Assembly (NCBI RefSeq): GCF_021033825.1
Contig: NZ_JAIFXZ010000009.1
Coordinates: 85,388 to 149,387, forward strand
Reading direction: 5' to 3'
DNA: 64,000 nt
DNA from: Dietzia aurantiaca
Lineage (GTDB): Bacteria > Actinomycetota > Actinomycetes > Mycobacteriales > Mycobacteriaceae
Below the pieces are notes generated by a model, which saw only the letters and a program-made list of their open reading frames with translations, was not told the DNA's origin and did no database searches. Made by a program: the position numbers and the translations under genes. Positions 41,909 to 50,772 of this stretch are shown here, in pieces (position 1 is the stretch's first letter; the number at the start of each line of letters is the position of its first letter).

Positions 41909-43264
41909 TTACGAGGGGATGCCGTGCGGTGCGACGGTACGAACGGGGATGGCGGGATCCCCGGCACTGAGCGCGAGTCCCTCCCACGGCAGGCTCACCA
42001 TCACGGCCGCGTGGTGGTCGCGGGACTGCTCGAGTGAGGGCAGATCCGGCACGGGCTCGCCGTCGCGGAACATGGGGATCATCAGCTCGCGCTGCTCGAG
42101 ACCGGGCTCGTCGGGCGCACTGCCGGACACGGGGACCAGCACTTCCTCGACCGCGGTACCCGAGGCCCGGTGGTACCGGACCGCGCGCTTTGCACCGGGC
42201 AGCGTCTCCTTGTGGGTGGAGCGTTTGGCCACCGGGATGCCGTCGACCTCCACGAGCTTGTAGACCATGCCCGCCGTCGAGGCGCCGGAGCCGGTCACCA
42301 GTCGCGTGCCGACGCCGTAGACGTCGACGGGCTCGGCGCGCAGCGCGGCTATCGCGTACTCGTCCAGGTCCCCGGAGACGACGATCTTCGTGCGCTGCGC
42401 CCCGAGGGCGTCCAGCTGGTCCCGCACCTGCCTGGCGAGCACGCCGAGGTCGCCGGAATCGATCCGCACGCCCCCGAGTTCGGGGCCTGCCACCTCGACC
42501 GCGGTGGCCACGCCGGAAGTGATGTCGTAGGTGTCGACCAGCAGCGTCGTACCCACCCCGAGGGTTGCGACCTGCGAGCGGAAGGCGGCCGCCTCGTCGG
42601 GGCCGTCGGGCCCGGTGTGGAGCAGCGTGAACGCGTGCGCAGATGTGCCAGCGGAGGGGACACCGTGGCGCCGGGTGGCCTCGACATTGGAGGTGGAGTG
42701 GAAACCGGCGAGGTAGGAGGCGCGGGCCGCGGCCACGGCCGCCTCCTCGTGGGTGCGGCGTGAGCCCATCTCGATGATGCGGCGGCCGCGTGCGGCGGAA
42801 CTCATCCGGGCGGCCGCGGCCGCGATCGCGCTGTCGTGGTTGAACACGGACAACACCAGGGTCTCGAGCACCACACACTCGGCGAAGCCGCCGCGGACAC
42901 TGAGCACGGGGGAGCCGGGAAAGTAGAGCTCGCCTTCCCGGTAGCCGTCGATGTCGCCGGTGAACCGGAAGTCCCGGAGCCATCGGATGGTCCGCTCGTC
43001 GAGGGAATCCGCGACCACCGCGACCTCCTCCTCGGTGAACCGGAAGTCGGCGAGCCGGTCGAGCAGACGGCCGGTGCCGCCGACGACGCCGTACCGGCGG
43101 CCCGCGGGCAGGCGGCGGGCGAACACCTCGAAGACGCAGGGCCGGTCGGCTGTGCCGTCGGCCAGTGCCGCGCTGATCATGGTGAGCTCGTACTTGTCCG
43201 TCAGCAGCGCGGTGGAGGGCCGCCCCGACCGGGGTTCGGAGGCGGGCGATGTCGTCGGGGTCAC
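41909..43264 (-). CDS. pncB: Nicotinate phosphoribosyltransferase
   Basis: A 451-residue enzyme converting nicotinate and PRPP to nicotinate mononucleotide in NAD salvage. [15 protein letters not shown] at the start, [29 protein letters not shown] (phosphohistidine region) and [19 protein letters not shown] are family signatures. [17 protein letters not shown] is near the end. GTG 43264 is preferred because TAGAGT lies seven bases upstream. It shares a short intergenic region with divergent clpS. nadE, a later step of the same pathway, is at 21142-22011. Confidence 0.95.
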   Translation of the reverse strand: MTPTTSPASEPRSGRPSTALLTDKYELTMISAALADGTADRPCVFEVFARRLPAGRRYGVVGGTGRLLDRLADFRFTEEEVAVVADSLDERTIRWLRDFRFTGDIDGYREGELYFPGSPVLSVRGGFAECVVLETLVLSVFNHDSAIAAAAARMSSAARGRRIIEMGSRRTHEEAAVAAARASYLAGFHSTSNVEATRRHGVPSAGTSAHAFTLLHTGPDGPDEAAAFRSQVATLGVGTTLLVDTYDITSGVATAVEVAGPELGGVRIDSGDLGVLARQVRDQLDALGAQRTKIVVSGDLDEYAIAALRAEPVDVYGVGTRLVTGSGASTAGMVYKLVEVDGIPVAKRSTHKETLPGAKRAVRYHRASGTAVEEVLVPVSGSAPDEPGLEQRELMIPMFRDGEPVPDLPSLEQSRDHHAAVMVSLPWEGLALSAGDPAIPVRTVAPHGIPS

Positions 43265-43271
43265 GCGGCCG

Positions 43272-43277
43272 ACTCTA
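43272..43277 (-). promoter_or_regulatory. -10 element of a leaderless pncB transcript
   Basis: TAGAGT on the minus strand ends seven bases before the pncB GTG at 43264. Confidence 0.5.
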
Positions 43278-43304
43278 CGTCGTGGCCGCGGGGGCGGGAA
43301 TCCG

Positions 43305-43310
43305 TATCCT
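43305..43310 (+). promoter_or_regulatory. -10 element of a leaderless clpS transcript
   Basis: TATCCT ends seven bases before the clpS ATG at 43318. It faces away from the pncB -10, so the two promoters are back to back within 53 bases. Confidence 0.5.
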
Positions 43311-43317
43311 GGGATGC

Positions 43318-43662
43318 ATGCACCCAGTGACGACACCGCTCGCGGCCGTCCGGAGCACCGCCCCGTACATGGCGATGCCTTCGGCGGTGCCCGTGGAGTC
43401 CACGGATACGGAGCTCGACGGCGGGGTCGACAATCCGTGGCTCACCGTGGTCTGGGACGATCCGGTCAACCTCATGAGCTACGTGACGTTCGTGTTCCAG
43501 CGGGTGTTCGGTTACACCCGCGAGCACGCGCATGACCTGATGCTCAAGGTGCACAACGACGGCCGGGCGGTCGTGTCCTCCGGGGGTCGGGACAAGGTGG
43601 AGAACGACGTGCGGAAACTGCAAGAGGCCGGGCTGTGGGCCACCATGCAGCGGGAGGCGTGA
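43318..43662 (+). CDS. clpS: ATP-dependent Clp protease adaptor ClpS
   Basis: A 114-residue adaptor that delivers N-degron substrates to ClpC/ClpP. The ClpS core is [26 protein letters not shown], followed by a [11 protein letters not shown] helix and [19 protein letters not shown]. The acidic DDPVNL pocket region is intact. The N-terminal 40 residues are flexible. The start is chosen at ATG 43318 behind a -10-like hexamer. ATG 43369 is an alternative. It is first in the clpS-DUF2017-rhomboid-murI series. Confidence 0.94.
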   Translation: MHPVTTPLAAVRSTAPYMAMPSAVPVESTDTELDGGVDNPWLTVVWDDPVNLMSYVTFVFQRVFGYTREHAHDLMLKVHNDGRAVVSSGGRDKVENDVRKLQEAGLWATMQREA

Positions 43663-43666
43663 GTCC

Positions 43667-44296
43667 GTGAAGGCCTGGCAGCGAAAGTCCTCCCTGGGCG
43701 GCCCTCGGATCAAGTCGGTGATGGAGAGCCACGAGGTGCAGATCCTGCACGCGCTGGTCTCCAACGTCGTGGACATGCTCGAGCAGCGCCGCGACTCCGC
43801 GCCGCGGGACGAGCTGGCCGAGATCACCGGCATGCGCAGTGGGCATTCCGCGCTGCCGGACCAGGCGCCGCTCGCGAGACTGCTGCCGGACTTCCACCGA
43901 CCCGAGAAAGCGGACGGGCCGCAGGGACTGTCCGGGGCGGGGTCGGACGCCGGGGCCGTGGCGCGCGCCCACAACTCGGGCATGCGGATGATCCACGAGC
44001 CCGAGATCATCGACGCCAAGCTCGCGTCGGCGGCGGTGCTGCTGCGCTCGCTGCCGGCCCGCGGGGGGACCGTCTCGCTGACCATGGACCAGGCGCAGGC
44101 CTGGATGGGCTGTCTCAACGACGTCCGCCTGGGGTTGGGCGCGGTGCTGCTCGAGGCCGGCGAAGCGGACGGCGCCCCCGCGACCGACATCCCGGAGTTC
44201 GTGCCGGAGGACGATCCGCGCTCGGCGCAGCTGGACGTCTACCACTGGCTGACGTTCATGCAGGACTCCCTGTGTACCGCCCTGACCGGGGAATGA
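43667..44296 (+). CDS. DUF2017 family protein
   Basis: A 209-residue soluble, mostly helical protein corresponding to Rv1332, which always follows clpS in mycobacteria. It begins KAWQRKSSLGGPRI and has an ESHEVQILHALVSNVVDMLEQR helix near the N-terminus and WMGCLNDVRLGLGAVL, DVYHWLTFMQDSLC near the C-terminus. No catalytic motif is seen and its function is unknown. GTG 43667 lies four bases after the clpS stop; a link to the ClpS/ClpC pathway is plausible but unproven. Confidence 0.87.
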   Translation: MKAWQRKSSLGGPRIKSVMESHEVQILHALVSNVVDMLEQRRDSAPRDELAEITGMRSGHSALPDQAPLARLLPDFHRPEKADGPQGLSGAGSDAGAVARAHNSGMRMIHEPEIIDAKLASAAVLLRSLPARGGTVSLTMDQAQAWMGCLNDVRLGLGAVLLEAGEADGAPATDIPEFVPEDDPRSAQLDVYHWLTFMQDSLCTALTGE

Positions 44297-44306
44297 GGAG
44301 AACACC

Positions 44307-44975
44307 GTGTACCACGACCCCCGAGCCCCGATGACCCCCGGCGTCGGCGCCCCGGCGCCCGCCAGGCAGGGCCCCCGGCGTGGGCCGGCGCTCATCCTGT
44401 TGTTCTGCTTCGTCGCCCTGATGTGGGTGGTCGAGGCGGCCGATCAGGTTCTGATGTGGGCGACCGGCAACCCCCGCAACACGCTCGACGCGCACGGGGT
44501 CGAGCCCCTGTCGACCGACGGCCTCCTGGGGATCGTCTTCCAGCCCCTGTTGCACGGTGACTGGGCGCACCTGATCGGCAACTCGGTAGCCCTCCTGGTC
44601 CTCGGCTCGATCATCGCGATGTCCGGCGTCCGTCCGCTCATCAGCGTCACGCTCATCTCCTGGGTCGCCTCGGGCGTGGTGTCCTGGCTGCTCGGTGGCG
44701 TCGGCACCGTCCACATCGGCGCGTCCGGAATCGTGTTCGGCTACGTGGCGTACGTGATCCTCCGCGGCTTCTTCACCCGCAGGTTCCTGCACCTGGTGAT
44801 CGGGGTGGTCATCGGGATCTTCTACGGCGTCGAGACCCTCGCCGGTCTGTCACCGATGCTCGAAGGCGTGTCGTGGCAGGGCCACCTCGGCGGTGCGATC
44901 GGCGGCCTGGTGGCGGCGTACGGGCTCAAGCGGGACCGCGGGTCGAAGCAGCTCCCCGCCGGGCAGCGGGGGTGA
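44307..44975 (+). CDS. Rhomboid family intramembrane protease
   Basis: A 222-residue membrane protein with about six helices. The catalytic serine motif is [11 protein letters not shown] and the paired histidine lies in [31 protein letters not shown] carries the conserved H-x2-N region. It cleaves membrane proteins within the bilayer; the substrate is unknown. It corresponds to Rv1337. In M. tuberculosis Rv1333, mec, cysO and cysM lie between the DUF2017 gene and this one. Here only 10 bases separate them. GTG 44307 follows GAGGAGAA. Confidence 0.91.
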   Translation: MYHDPRAPMTPGVGAPAPARQGPRRGPALILLFCFVALMWVVEAADQVLMWATGNPRNTLDAHGVEPLSTDGLLGIVFQPLLHGDWAHLIGNSVALLVLGSIIAMSGVRPLISVTLISWVASGVVSWLLGGVGTVHIGASGIVFGYVAYVILRGFFTRRFLHLVIGVVIGIFYGVETLAGLSPMLEGVSWQGHLGGAIGGLVAAYGLKRDRGSKQLPAGQRG

Positions 44976-45841
44976 CCGGCCGGAGTCTGGGCGCGCCGGT
45001 GACCTCCCGGGGCCGCGGCACGACGGGCACGCCGTCGGACCGGAATGCACCGATCGGGGTCTTCGACTCGGGGGCGGGCGGACTGACCGTGGCGCGCGCG
45101 ATCATGGACCAGCTGCCCGACGAGTCGGTGGTCTACGTCGGCGACACCGCTCACGGGCCGTACGGGCCGCTGCGGATCGCGGAGGTCCGCGCGCACGCTC
45201 TGGCGATCGCCGACCAGCTCGTCGACCGCGGCGTCAAGGCGTTGGTGATCGCCTGCAACACGGCGTCGGCGGCCATGCTGCGTGATGCCCGCGAGCGCTA
45301 CCCGGTTCCCGTGGTGGAGGTCATCCAGCCGGCGGCCCGCCGCGCGGTGGCCACCACGCGGTCGGGGAGGATCGGCGTGATCGCCACGCGGGCCACGGTC
45401 GCGTCCCGGGCCTACGACGACGCTGTCGCCGCCGCGGCCGGCATCGAACTCACGTCGGTGGCGTGCCCCAAGTTCGTGGAGTTCGTGGAGCGCGGCGTCA
45501 CCAGCGGCCGCCAGGTTCTCGGCCTGGCCGAGGCCTACCTCGCCCCGATCCGCGACTCGGACGTCGATACCCTGGTGCTGGGCTGCACCCATTACCCGCT
45601 GCTGTCGGGCGTGGTCCAGCTGGCGGTGGGGGACGATGTCACGCTGGTCTCGAGCGCGGAGGAGACGGCCAAGGACGTGCTCCGGGTGCTCACCGCCGAG
45701 GACTTGTTGCGACCGCACGACCCGGAGCATCCGGCGACGCGGGAGTTCCTCGTCACCGGCGATCCTGATGCCTTTCGCAGAGTGGCATCGCGCTTCATCG
45801 GACCCGGGCTGGTGGCGGTCGGCCGGACGGCGGTGGGTTGA
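44972..45841 (+). CDS. murI: Glutamate racemase
   Basis: A 289-residue enzyme making D-glutamate for peptidoglycan. The catalytic cysteines are C95 in VIACNTASA and the one in [25 protein letters not shown] and GDTAHGPYG are the other signatures. GTG 44972 overlaps the rhomboid stop (GTGA). The first 25 residues are not conserved, and GTG 44999 is an alternative. It is coupled to rhomboid upstream and followed by the Rv1339-like gene. Confidence 0.95.
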   Translation: MTGRSLGAPVTSRGRGTTGTPSDRNAPIGVFDSGAGGLTVARAIMDQLPDESVVYVGDTAHGPYGPLRIAEVRAHALAIADQLVDRGVKALVIACNTASAAMLRDARERYPVPVVEVIQPAARRAVATTRSGRIGVIATRATVASRAYDDAVAAAAGIELTSVACPKFVEFVERGVTSGRQVLGLAEAYLAPIRDSDVDTLVLGCTHYPLLSGVVQLAVGDDVTLVSSAEETAKDVLRVLTAEDLLRPHDPEHPATREFLVTGDPDAFRRVASRFIGPGLVAVGRTAVG

Positions 45842-45906
45842 GCCGTGTGGGACACGCAACGTGGGTAGGGGCGCAGTCGGCACGACACGCGACCCGGCGT
45901 GGCACG

Positions 45907-46692
45907 ATGGTGCCCATGTTTCTGACAGTCCTCGGGTGCTCGGGAAGTATCGGCGGACCCACCTCGCCGGCGTCCGGGTACCTCGTGGAGGTCGAGGGCG
46001 TGGCCCCCGTGGTGATCGACATGGGGCCGGGGGTGCTGGGCGCGCTGCAGCGCCACGCCGTCCCCGAGGACGCCGTGATTCTTCTGTCGCACCTCCACGC
46101 CGATCACTGCCTGGACGTGCCGAGCTTGTTGGTGCTGCGCCGGTACGGGCCGCACTCGGCCACGGCCGGGAGGGTGCCGTTGGTGGGGCCGTCGGGGACG
46201 GCCTATCGGATCGGCGTGGCGTCGGCGGAGGAGCCGGGCGCGGTGGACGACCTGTCGGACACGTTCGAGGTGTCGACGTGGGATGTCACGCCCGAGCTGG
46301 AGTTCAAGGACGACGACGAGGTGGCCCTGCATGTGCGGGCCGGCCGGGTGGACCATCCGCCCGAGTCGTACGGCCTGCGCCTGACCTCGGCCGACGGTCG
46401 CGTGCTGGTCTACAGCGGTGACACGGCTTATGGCGAGTCGGTGGTCGAGCTCGCGGCCGGCGCGGACGTCCTGCTCTGCGAGGCGTCCTGGACGCACCGG
46501 GAGGGGCACCCGCCGGGCATCCATATGTCGGGAATCGAGGCGGGTCGGGTCGCGGCGCGCGCCGGGGTCGGTCGGCTCGTGCTGACACACATCCCGCCGT
46601 GGACGGATCCCGAGGCGGTGCGTGCCGAGGCCGCGACCGAGTACACCGGCGAGATCCTGCTCGCCGTGCCGGACCTGCGTCTGGAGATCTGA
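45907..46692 (+). CDS. Metallo-beta-lactamase-fold phosphodiesterase, Rv1339-like
   Basis: A 261-residue metal-dependent hydrolase. LTVLGCSGSIGGP and ASGYLVEVEG open the fold. The zinc motif SHLHADHCLD (H-x-H-x-D-H) is intact and YSGDTAYGESVVELA and LTHIPPW complete the metal site. The M. tuberculosis counterpart Rv1339, in the same position between murI and rph, has been reported to hydrolyse cyclic AMP, so that role is likely by orthology. ATG 45907 is chosen; ATG 45916, which begins at MFLTVLG, is equally possible. Confidence 0.9.
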   Translation: MVPMFLTVLGCSGSIGGPTSPASGYLVEVEGVAPVVIDMGPGVLGALQRHAVPEDAVILLSHLHADHCLDVPSLLVLRRYGPHSATAGRVPLVGPSGTAYRIGVASAEEPGAVDDLSDTFEVSTWDVTPELEFKDDDEVALHVRAGRVDHPPESYGLRLTSADGRVLVYSGDTAYGESVVELAAGADVLLCEASWTHREGHPPGIHMSGIEAGRVAARAGVGRLVLTHIPPWTDPEAVRAEAATEYTGEILLAVPDLRLEI

Positions 46693-46738
46693 GGGCCGGC
46701 GCCGGGGCGGTCGCCACGCGGTGTCGGGTGTCCGCCGC

Positions 46739-46744
46739 TAGGAT
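46739..46744 (+). promoter_or_regulatory. -10 element of a leaderless rph transcript
   Basis: TAGGAT ends eight bases before the rph GTG at 46753 and no Shine-Dalgarno is present. Confidence 0.45.
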
Positions 46745-46752
46745 CGGCGCTC

Positions 46753-47538
46753 GTGACATCTTCGAGCATCAGCAGAGCAGACGGGCGCGCGGACGGCGAT
46801 CTGCGCGACGTGACCATCACGCGGGGCTTCACCTCGCATCCGGCGGGTTCGGTTCTCGTCACCTTCGGGCAGACCCGGGTGATGTGCACGGCCAGCGTCA
46901 CCGAGGGGGTGCCGAGGTGGCGCAAGGGCTCGGGGCTGGGTTGGCTCACCGCCGAGTACGCGATGTTGCCCGCGGCCACGCACGAGCGTTCGGGCCGTGA
47001 GTCGGTGCGCGGCAAGGTCGGCGGCCGCACCCACGAGATCAGCCGCCTGGTGGGCCGGTCGTTGCGTGCCTGCATCGACCTGTCGGCGCTGGGGGAGAAC
47101 ACCATCGCGCTGGACTGTGACGTGCTCCAGGCCGATGGCGGCACCCGCACCGCGGCCATCACCGGCGCGTACGTCGCCCTGGCGGATGCGGTGACCTGGC
47201 TGCAGTCCAAGGGAGCGGTCACCGGCAATCCGCTCACCGGGGCGATCGCCGCGGTGAGCGTCGGCGTGGTCGACGGTCGCGTCCTGTGCGATCTGCCGTA
47301 CGAGGAGGACTCGCGGGCCGGGGTGGACATGAACGTGGTCTGTACGGACGCGGGCGCGCTCGTCGAGGTGCAGGGCACCGCCGAGGGGGCCGCCTTCGGC
47401 CGCGACACGCTGAACGAGATGCTCGACTCGGCCCAGGCCGGCTGCGAGAAGCTGTTCGAGTTGCAGCGTCAGGCGCTGGCCGCGCCGTACCCGGGCGAGC
47501 TGCCCACGCCTCCCGGCGTGCCGGCGCGGCGGAAGTAG
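46753..47538 (+). CDS. rph: Ribonuclease PH
   Basis: A 261-residue phosphorolytic 3' exoribonuclease that trims tRNA precursors. [72 protein letters not shown] and [23 protein letters not shown] are family signatures. It is followed three bases later by rdgB, the same pairing as in M. tuberculosis, so the two are probably co-transcribed. GTG 46753 lies eight bases after a -10-like hexamer. Confidence 0.96.
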   Translation: MTSSSISRADGRADGDLRDVTITRGFTSHPAGSVLVTFGQTRVMCTASVTEGVPRWRKGSGLGWLTAEYAMLPAATHERSGRESVRGKVGGRTHEISRLVGRSLRACIDLSALGENTIALDCDVLQADGGTRTAAITGAYVALADAVTWLQSKGAVTGNPLTGAIAAVSVGVVDGRVLCDLPYEEDSRAGVDMNVVCTDAGALVEVQGTAEGAAFGRDTLNEMLDSAQAGCEKLFELQRQALAAPYPGELPTPPGVPARRK

Positions 47539-47541
47539 ACC

Positions 47542-48192
47542 GTGGCCGTGCGCCTGCTGGTCGCCAGCCGGAACGCAAAGAAGCTCGCCGAGCTGCGGCG
47601 GGTGCTGGACGCGGAGGGGATCGTCGGCATCGAGCCGGTGGGCCTGGACGAGGTCCCCGAGTTCCCGGAGGAGCCCGAGGACGGCGCGACCTTCGGCGAG
47701 AACGCCCTCATCAAGGCGCGGTCGGGCGCGCGGGCCACGGGCCTGGCGTGTCTGGCCGATGACTCTGGCCTGGCCGTGGACGCGCTCAACGGTATGCCGG
47801 GCGTGCTCTCGGCGCGCTGGGCCGGCAGCCACGGCGACGACGCAGCGAACAACGCCCTGCTGCTGGGCCAGCTGACCGACGTGCCCGACGAGCGACGGGG
47901 AGCGGCGTTCGTCTCCGCCTGCGCGCTGGTCTGGCCGGGCGGGGCGCCCGGACCGGACTTCACCTCCGGGCCGGACGGCGCCGAGGTCGTGACGGAGGGG
48001 CGCTGGCCGGGTTCGGTCCTGCGCGCGCCGCGCGGGGAGGGCGGGTTCGGCTACGACCCGCTGTTCCGGCCCGAGGGGTCCGATCGTGCCACCGCCGAAC
48101 TCACGCCGGCCGAGAAGGATGCGGCCTCGCATCGCGGCCGCGCGCTGCGTGCGCTGGCACCGGCGCTGCGAGTGCTCGCCGAGCAAACCTGA
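47542..48192 (+). CDS. rdgB: Non-canonical purine NTP pyrophosphatase (RdgB/HAM1)
   Basis: A 216-residue housecleaning enzyme hydrolysing dITP/XTP to the monophosphate. LLVASRNAKKLAELRRVL binds nucleotide at the N-terminus. FGENALIKARSGARATGLACLADDSGLAVDALNG holds the metal-binding acid residues. GGFGYDPLFRPEG and SHRGRALRAL close the fold. GTG 47542 is three bases after the rph stop. An internal stretch (GGAPGPDFTSGPDGAEVVTEG) is a little longer than usual. Confidence 0.95.
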   Translation: MAVRLLVASRNAKKLAELRRVLDAEGIVGIEPVGLDEVPEFPEEPEDGATFGENALIKARSGARATGLACLADDSGLAVDALNGMPGVLSARWAGSHGDDAANNALLLGQLTDVPDERRGAAFVSACALVWPGGAPGPDFTSGPDGAEVVTEGRWPGSVLRAPRGEGGFGYDPLFRPEGSDRATAELTPAEKDAASHRGRALRALAPALRVLAEQT

Positions 48193-48199
48193 CCCGGCC

Positions 48200-48290
48200 G
48201 TCGCCCGGCCTCAACCCGGGCCTGGCCCGGGCCTCAACCCGGCGCTCGCCCGGCCTCCACCCAGCCTCCGCCCGGCCCTCACTCGTCCTC
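48200..48290. repeat. Degenerate ~23-bp GC-rich tandem repeat
   Basis: Downstream of rdgB, variants of GCCCGGCCTCAACCCGG recur three to four times at 48202, 48226, 48249 and 48272, spaced about 23-24 bases apart with decreasing similarity. No coding frame fits. It may act as a terminator-like region. Confidence 0.4.
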
Positions 48291-48320
48291 GGCCCCGCCG
48301 CCTCCGCCAGCCGGGTCCAC

Positions 48321-48388
48321 CGAGTGGTCTCACCGCCTCACAAAACGCCAAGACCGGGCCCGGCGCAGGCGGGAATCTCGACCACTCG
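48321..48388 (+). repeat. 68-bp inverted-end repeat, copy 1
   Basis: The unit begins CGAGTGGTC and ends GACCACTCG, a perfect 9-base terminal inverted repeat. Its first 32 bases match those of copy 2 (49448-49515) with a single difference. The 3' halves diverge except for the end. Both copies have the same length and orientation. Confidence 0.75.
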
Positions 48389-48443
48389 CCGCGAGCGCAC
48401 GACTCCACGAGTCCGCGGCCTGTGAACCGCGAGGCGCGTCCGC

Positions 48444-49313
48444 CTAACTGAAGGCGCAGAGCAGTTGCCCGGCGAGTTCCTGGCGGGTGAGGTAGAACTG
48501 CCGCTTGGTTACCTGGATGAACCGCCACCCGAGCGCTTCGAGACGATTCCGGCGCTCGACGTCCCTGGCATGTTGTCGAGGCTCGTAGTGGTGGTCGCCG
48601 TCGTACTCCACCGCGATCATGCGTTCCGGGTCCGCGAAGTCCAGACGATACGGAGTCCCCCGAACTTTGAACTGCGAGATGAGGTGGGTGATTCCCAGAT
48701 CCACGAGGAACAATCTCAGTCGCGTCTCCATGGCGGACTGCGACTTCGGGTCGACCAACGTGCACCGGTCCAGTGCGATGCGCCGCCCCCTGAGTCCCGG
48801 GTAGTGGTCGAGGAGCGACGGCATCGCGAGCCGGGCATCGATTCCCGGGCCCATCCGCCAGGCACCGTCGAGCGCGACTACTGCCTCGTCGCGGTCAAGA
48901 TTCCGGGCGAGATCGAACAGCGCCCATTCGGGAGAGGCGACCAGCAGAGGATTGCGATCTGCATCGAGAATGGTCTCGACCCGGTCGATCGGCACGTCGT
49001 AGCGGCGAGCTGTGATCCCCGGTCTTCGTACGCGCCGGAGACCGACGGCCAACTCGACGGGGTACTCGCGTGGTAGCCACGGGTGGCCGTGGATCGCGAC
49101 CGCCAGCCACCCGGTCGCCACCGCGCCGGGGACCGCGACAGTCGCCGCGGCGAGGCGGGAGACCGGGGTCTGGCGGGTTTCTCGTGGCTCCCACACGCCG
49201 TGATGAGTGCGTCGGTAGCGGTCGGTGGCGCGATGGGCGCCGAACTCGGAGAGCAGATGGCCGTAGCGTCGCGGCCCGCCGGGAGATGTGGTCACGCGTC
49301 GACCATCGCGCAT
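48444..49313 (-). CDS. DUF559-type endonuclease-fold protein
   Basis: A 289-residue protein. The last ~110 residues form a VSR/PD-(D/E)xK-like domain: YRLDFADPERMIAVEYDGDHHY carries the D...E-x-D pattern and LGWRFIQVTKRQFY the later strand. The first ~170 residues contain segments (HGVWEPRET, ATGWLAVAIHGHPWL) like the AbiEi-type winged-helix region often fused to DUF559 in actinobacteria. Activity is untested. It is not part of the mycobacterial order here (rdgB next to Rv1342c), and the gene is bracketed by two 68-bp repeats, suggesting insertion. ATG 49313 has no obvious ribosome binding site. Confidence 0.78.
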   Translation of the reverse strand: MRDGRRVTTSPGGPRRYGHLLSEFGAHRATDRYRRTHHGVWEPRETRQTPVSRLAAATVAVPGAVATGWLAVAIHGHPWLPREYPVELAVGLRRVRRPGITARRYDVPIDRVETILDADRNPLLVASPEWALFDLARNLDRDEAVVALDGAWRMGPGIDARLAMPSLLDHYPGLRGRRIALDRCTLVDPKSQSAMETRLRLFLVDLGITHLISQFKVRGTPYRLDFADPERMIAVEYDGDHHYEPRQHARDVERRNRLEALGWRFIQVTKRQFYLTRQELAGQLLCAFS

Positions 49314-49447
49314 CGTCCGATGACGTCAGCCGATCTGTCCTGGCAAAACGTCTCGGTCTGTGGATACGGAGAGGCCCTGTGGAATGCGTGCGGCGACGCC
49401 GTCGACCACCTGGCCGGCCCGGGCATACGCCGACGAGATAGTTCCGC

Positions 49448-49515
49448 CGAGTGGTCCCACCGCCTCACAAAACGCCAAGCCGCGGCCCCGCGTCACCGTG
49501 ACTACCGACCACTCG
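49448..49515 (+). repeat. 68-bp inverted-end repeat, copy 2
   Basis: Same length, ends (CGAGTGGTC ... GACCACTCG) and conserved 5' half as copy 1 at 48321-48388. It lies upstream of the endonuclease gene while copy 1 lies downstream. The rest of 49314-49611 holds no gene I can support. Confidence 0.75.
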
Positions 49516-49593
49516 GCGGGATCTGCGACCACTGGCCGGGGAGGCGGCAGCAGGGCCGGGGGAAGCTCGCGCGGGTGGAGCTACTCGGCGGGA

Positions 49594-49610
49594 GCGCTCG
49601 GAGCGAGCGC
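49594..49610 (-). terminator. Possible terminator of the DUF3817 gene
   Basis: GCGCTCG (49594-49600) and CGAGCGC (49604-49610) form a 7-bp stem with a 3-base loop immediately beyond the stop codon on the minus strand. There is no T run. Confidence 0.3.
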
Positions 49611-49611
49611 C

Positions 49612-49986
49612 TCAGACTGCGAACTCCTCGCGGACGTCCTTCGTGCGCTTGTGCTCGAACCAGAACGACAGGAACGGGATCGTGCCCGCCAGCGCCGTGG
49701 CCAGGGTCCGCGAGGCCTTCCACCGGGCCTTGATCGCCAGGTCGAGGGTCATGAACAGGTACAGGATGTAGAACACACCGTGCGCCTGGCCGATGTAGGT
49801 GAACCAGTCCGGGGCGTCGCTCGAGCTCGCCAGGATAAGGTACTTGTAGATCATCTCGGCCGTGAGCACGAGCAGCCACACACCGGTGATCCAGGCCAGG
49901 ATGCGGTAGCGCTTGAGCGCGCCGGAGATCTTGCCGTTCGGGTCCGGCTTGCGATCGTCGGTGGTCGCGGCAGTGGTGGCGGTCAT
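49612..49986 (-). CDS. DUF3817 family membrane protein
   Basis: A 124-residue protein with three to four hydrophobic helices (ILAWITGVWLLVLTAEMIYKYLIL, GQAHGVFYILYLFMTLDLAI, TLATALAGTIPFLSFWFEH). The GQAHGVFY and P-F-L-S-F-W-x-E-x-K segments are typical of DUF3817. It corresponds to Rv1342c, which follows rdgB in M. tuberculosis. Function is unknown. Its ATG overlaps the stop of the upstream gene (ATGA). Confidence 0.86.
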   Translation of the reverse strand: MTATTAATTDDRKPDPNGKISGALKRYRILAWITGVWLLVLTAEMIYKYLILASSSDAPDWFTYIGQAHGVFYILYLFMTLDLAIKARWKASRTLATALAGTIPFLSFWFEHKRTKDVREEFAV

Positions 49987-50564
49987 GAAGCGGGCTTCTC
50001 CTGTGAACGATCGACGACGCCGTCCTGACGGGCCAGCTCGGCGAGATACGAGTTGTACGCGGCCAGGCCCTCGTCGCGGGGCCCGCTGTCCACCACGGAT
50101 CGGCGCGTCGGCAGCAGGTCGGACGGGATCTCCGTCATAACCGGGCCCTGACGGCCACCGCGCCCGCCCGATCCGGCACGAGAACCGGCTGCGGGTGGGT
50201 GGGAGCCTGCGGCGGGGTTGTCGTCGTCCTCGTCGAGAGGGAACGAACCGACGGCGCCGGCGCCCGCGACGTCGTACCCGCCAGCGGCCCGGTCCTGCTC
50301 GTCGGCCTCGAGACGCACGTACTTGTAGTAGGCATAGACCAGGAATCCGGCCAGGAACGGCCACATGAACGTGTAGCCGAGGTTCTGGACGGTCCCGGAG
50401 GCCTCCTGGTAACGGGCCAGCTGCCAGAACCCCATCCCCAGGCAGACGATCGCACCCAGGACGACGAACGCGATCCACGACGGGCGGTGCCGGATTCTCG
50501 GCTGAGCCGAATCTCCGGAAGCGGGATCGCCTCCGGCCGCGCGGGGAGTCGGGTTGACGGACAC
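49983..50564 (-). CDS. Membrane protein at the lprD position
   Basis: A 193-residue protein with two hydrophobic segments, WIAFVVLGAIVCLGMGFWQLARYQ and MWPFLAGFLVYAYYKYVRL, and a long polar C-terminal tail rich in D, P and G. It occupies the place of Rv1343c (lprD), and the helix pair fits that family. The Cys in the first helix is not at a convincing lipobox, so lipid anchoring is doubtful. GTG 50564 is six bases after TACCGT, which fits a leaderless start. It is coupled to the DUF3817 gene. Confidence 0.77.
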   Translation of the reverse strand: MSVNPTPRAAGGDPASGDSAQPRIRHRPSWIAFVVLGAIVCLGMGFWQLARYQEASGTVQNLGYTFMWPFLAGFLVYAYYKYVRLEADEQDRAAGGYDVAGAGAVGSFPLDEDDDNPAAGSHPPAAGSRAGSGGRGGRQGPVMTEIPSDLLPTRRSVVDSGPRDEGLAAYNSYLAELARQDGVVDRSQEKPAS

Positions 50565-50570
50565 GACTCC

Positions 50571-50576
50571 ACGGTA
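50571..50576 (-). promoter_or_regulatory. -10 element of a leaderless lprD-like transcript
   Basis: On the minus strand TACCGT ends six bases before the GTG at 50564. Confidence 0.4.
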
Positions 50577-50623
50577 CCGCCGACCGCAGGCTAAACTCAC
50601 CTCGCGGTACCCCCGGGTATCAC

Positions 50624-50708
<85 letters not shown>

Positions 50709-50772
50709 GCATAAACACGGAACGAACAGCACAAACACCACCCCACTCGGACTACGTGGCCACATTTTGGCC

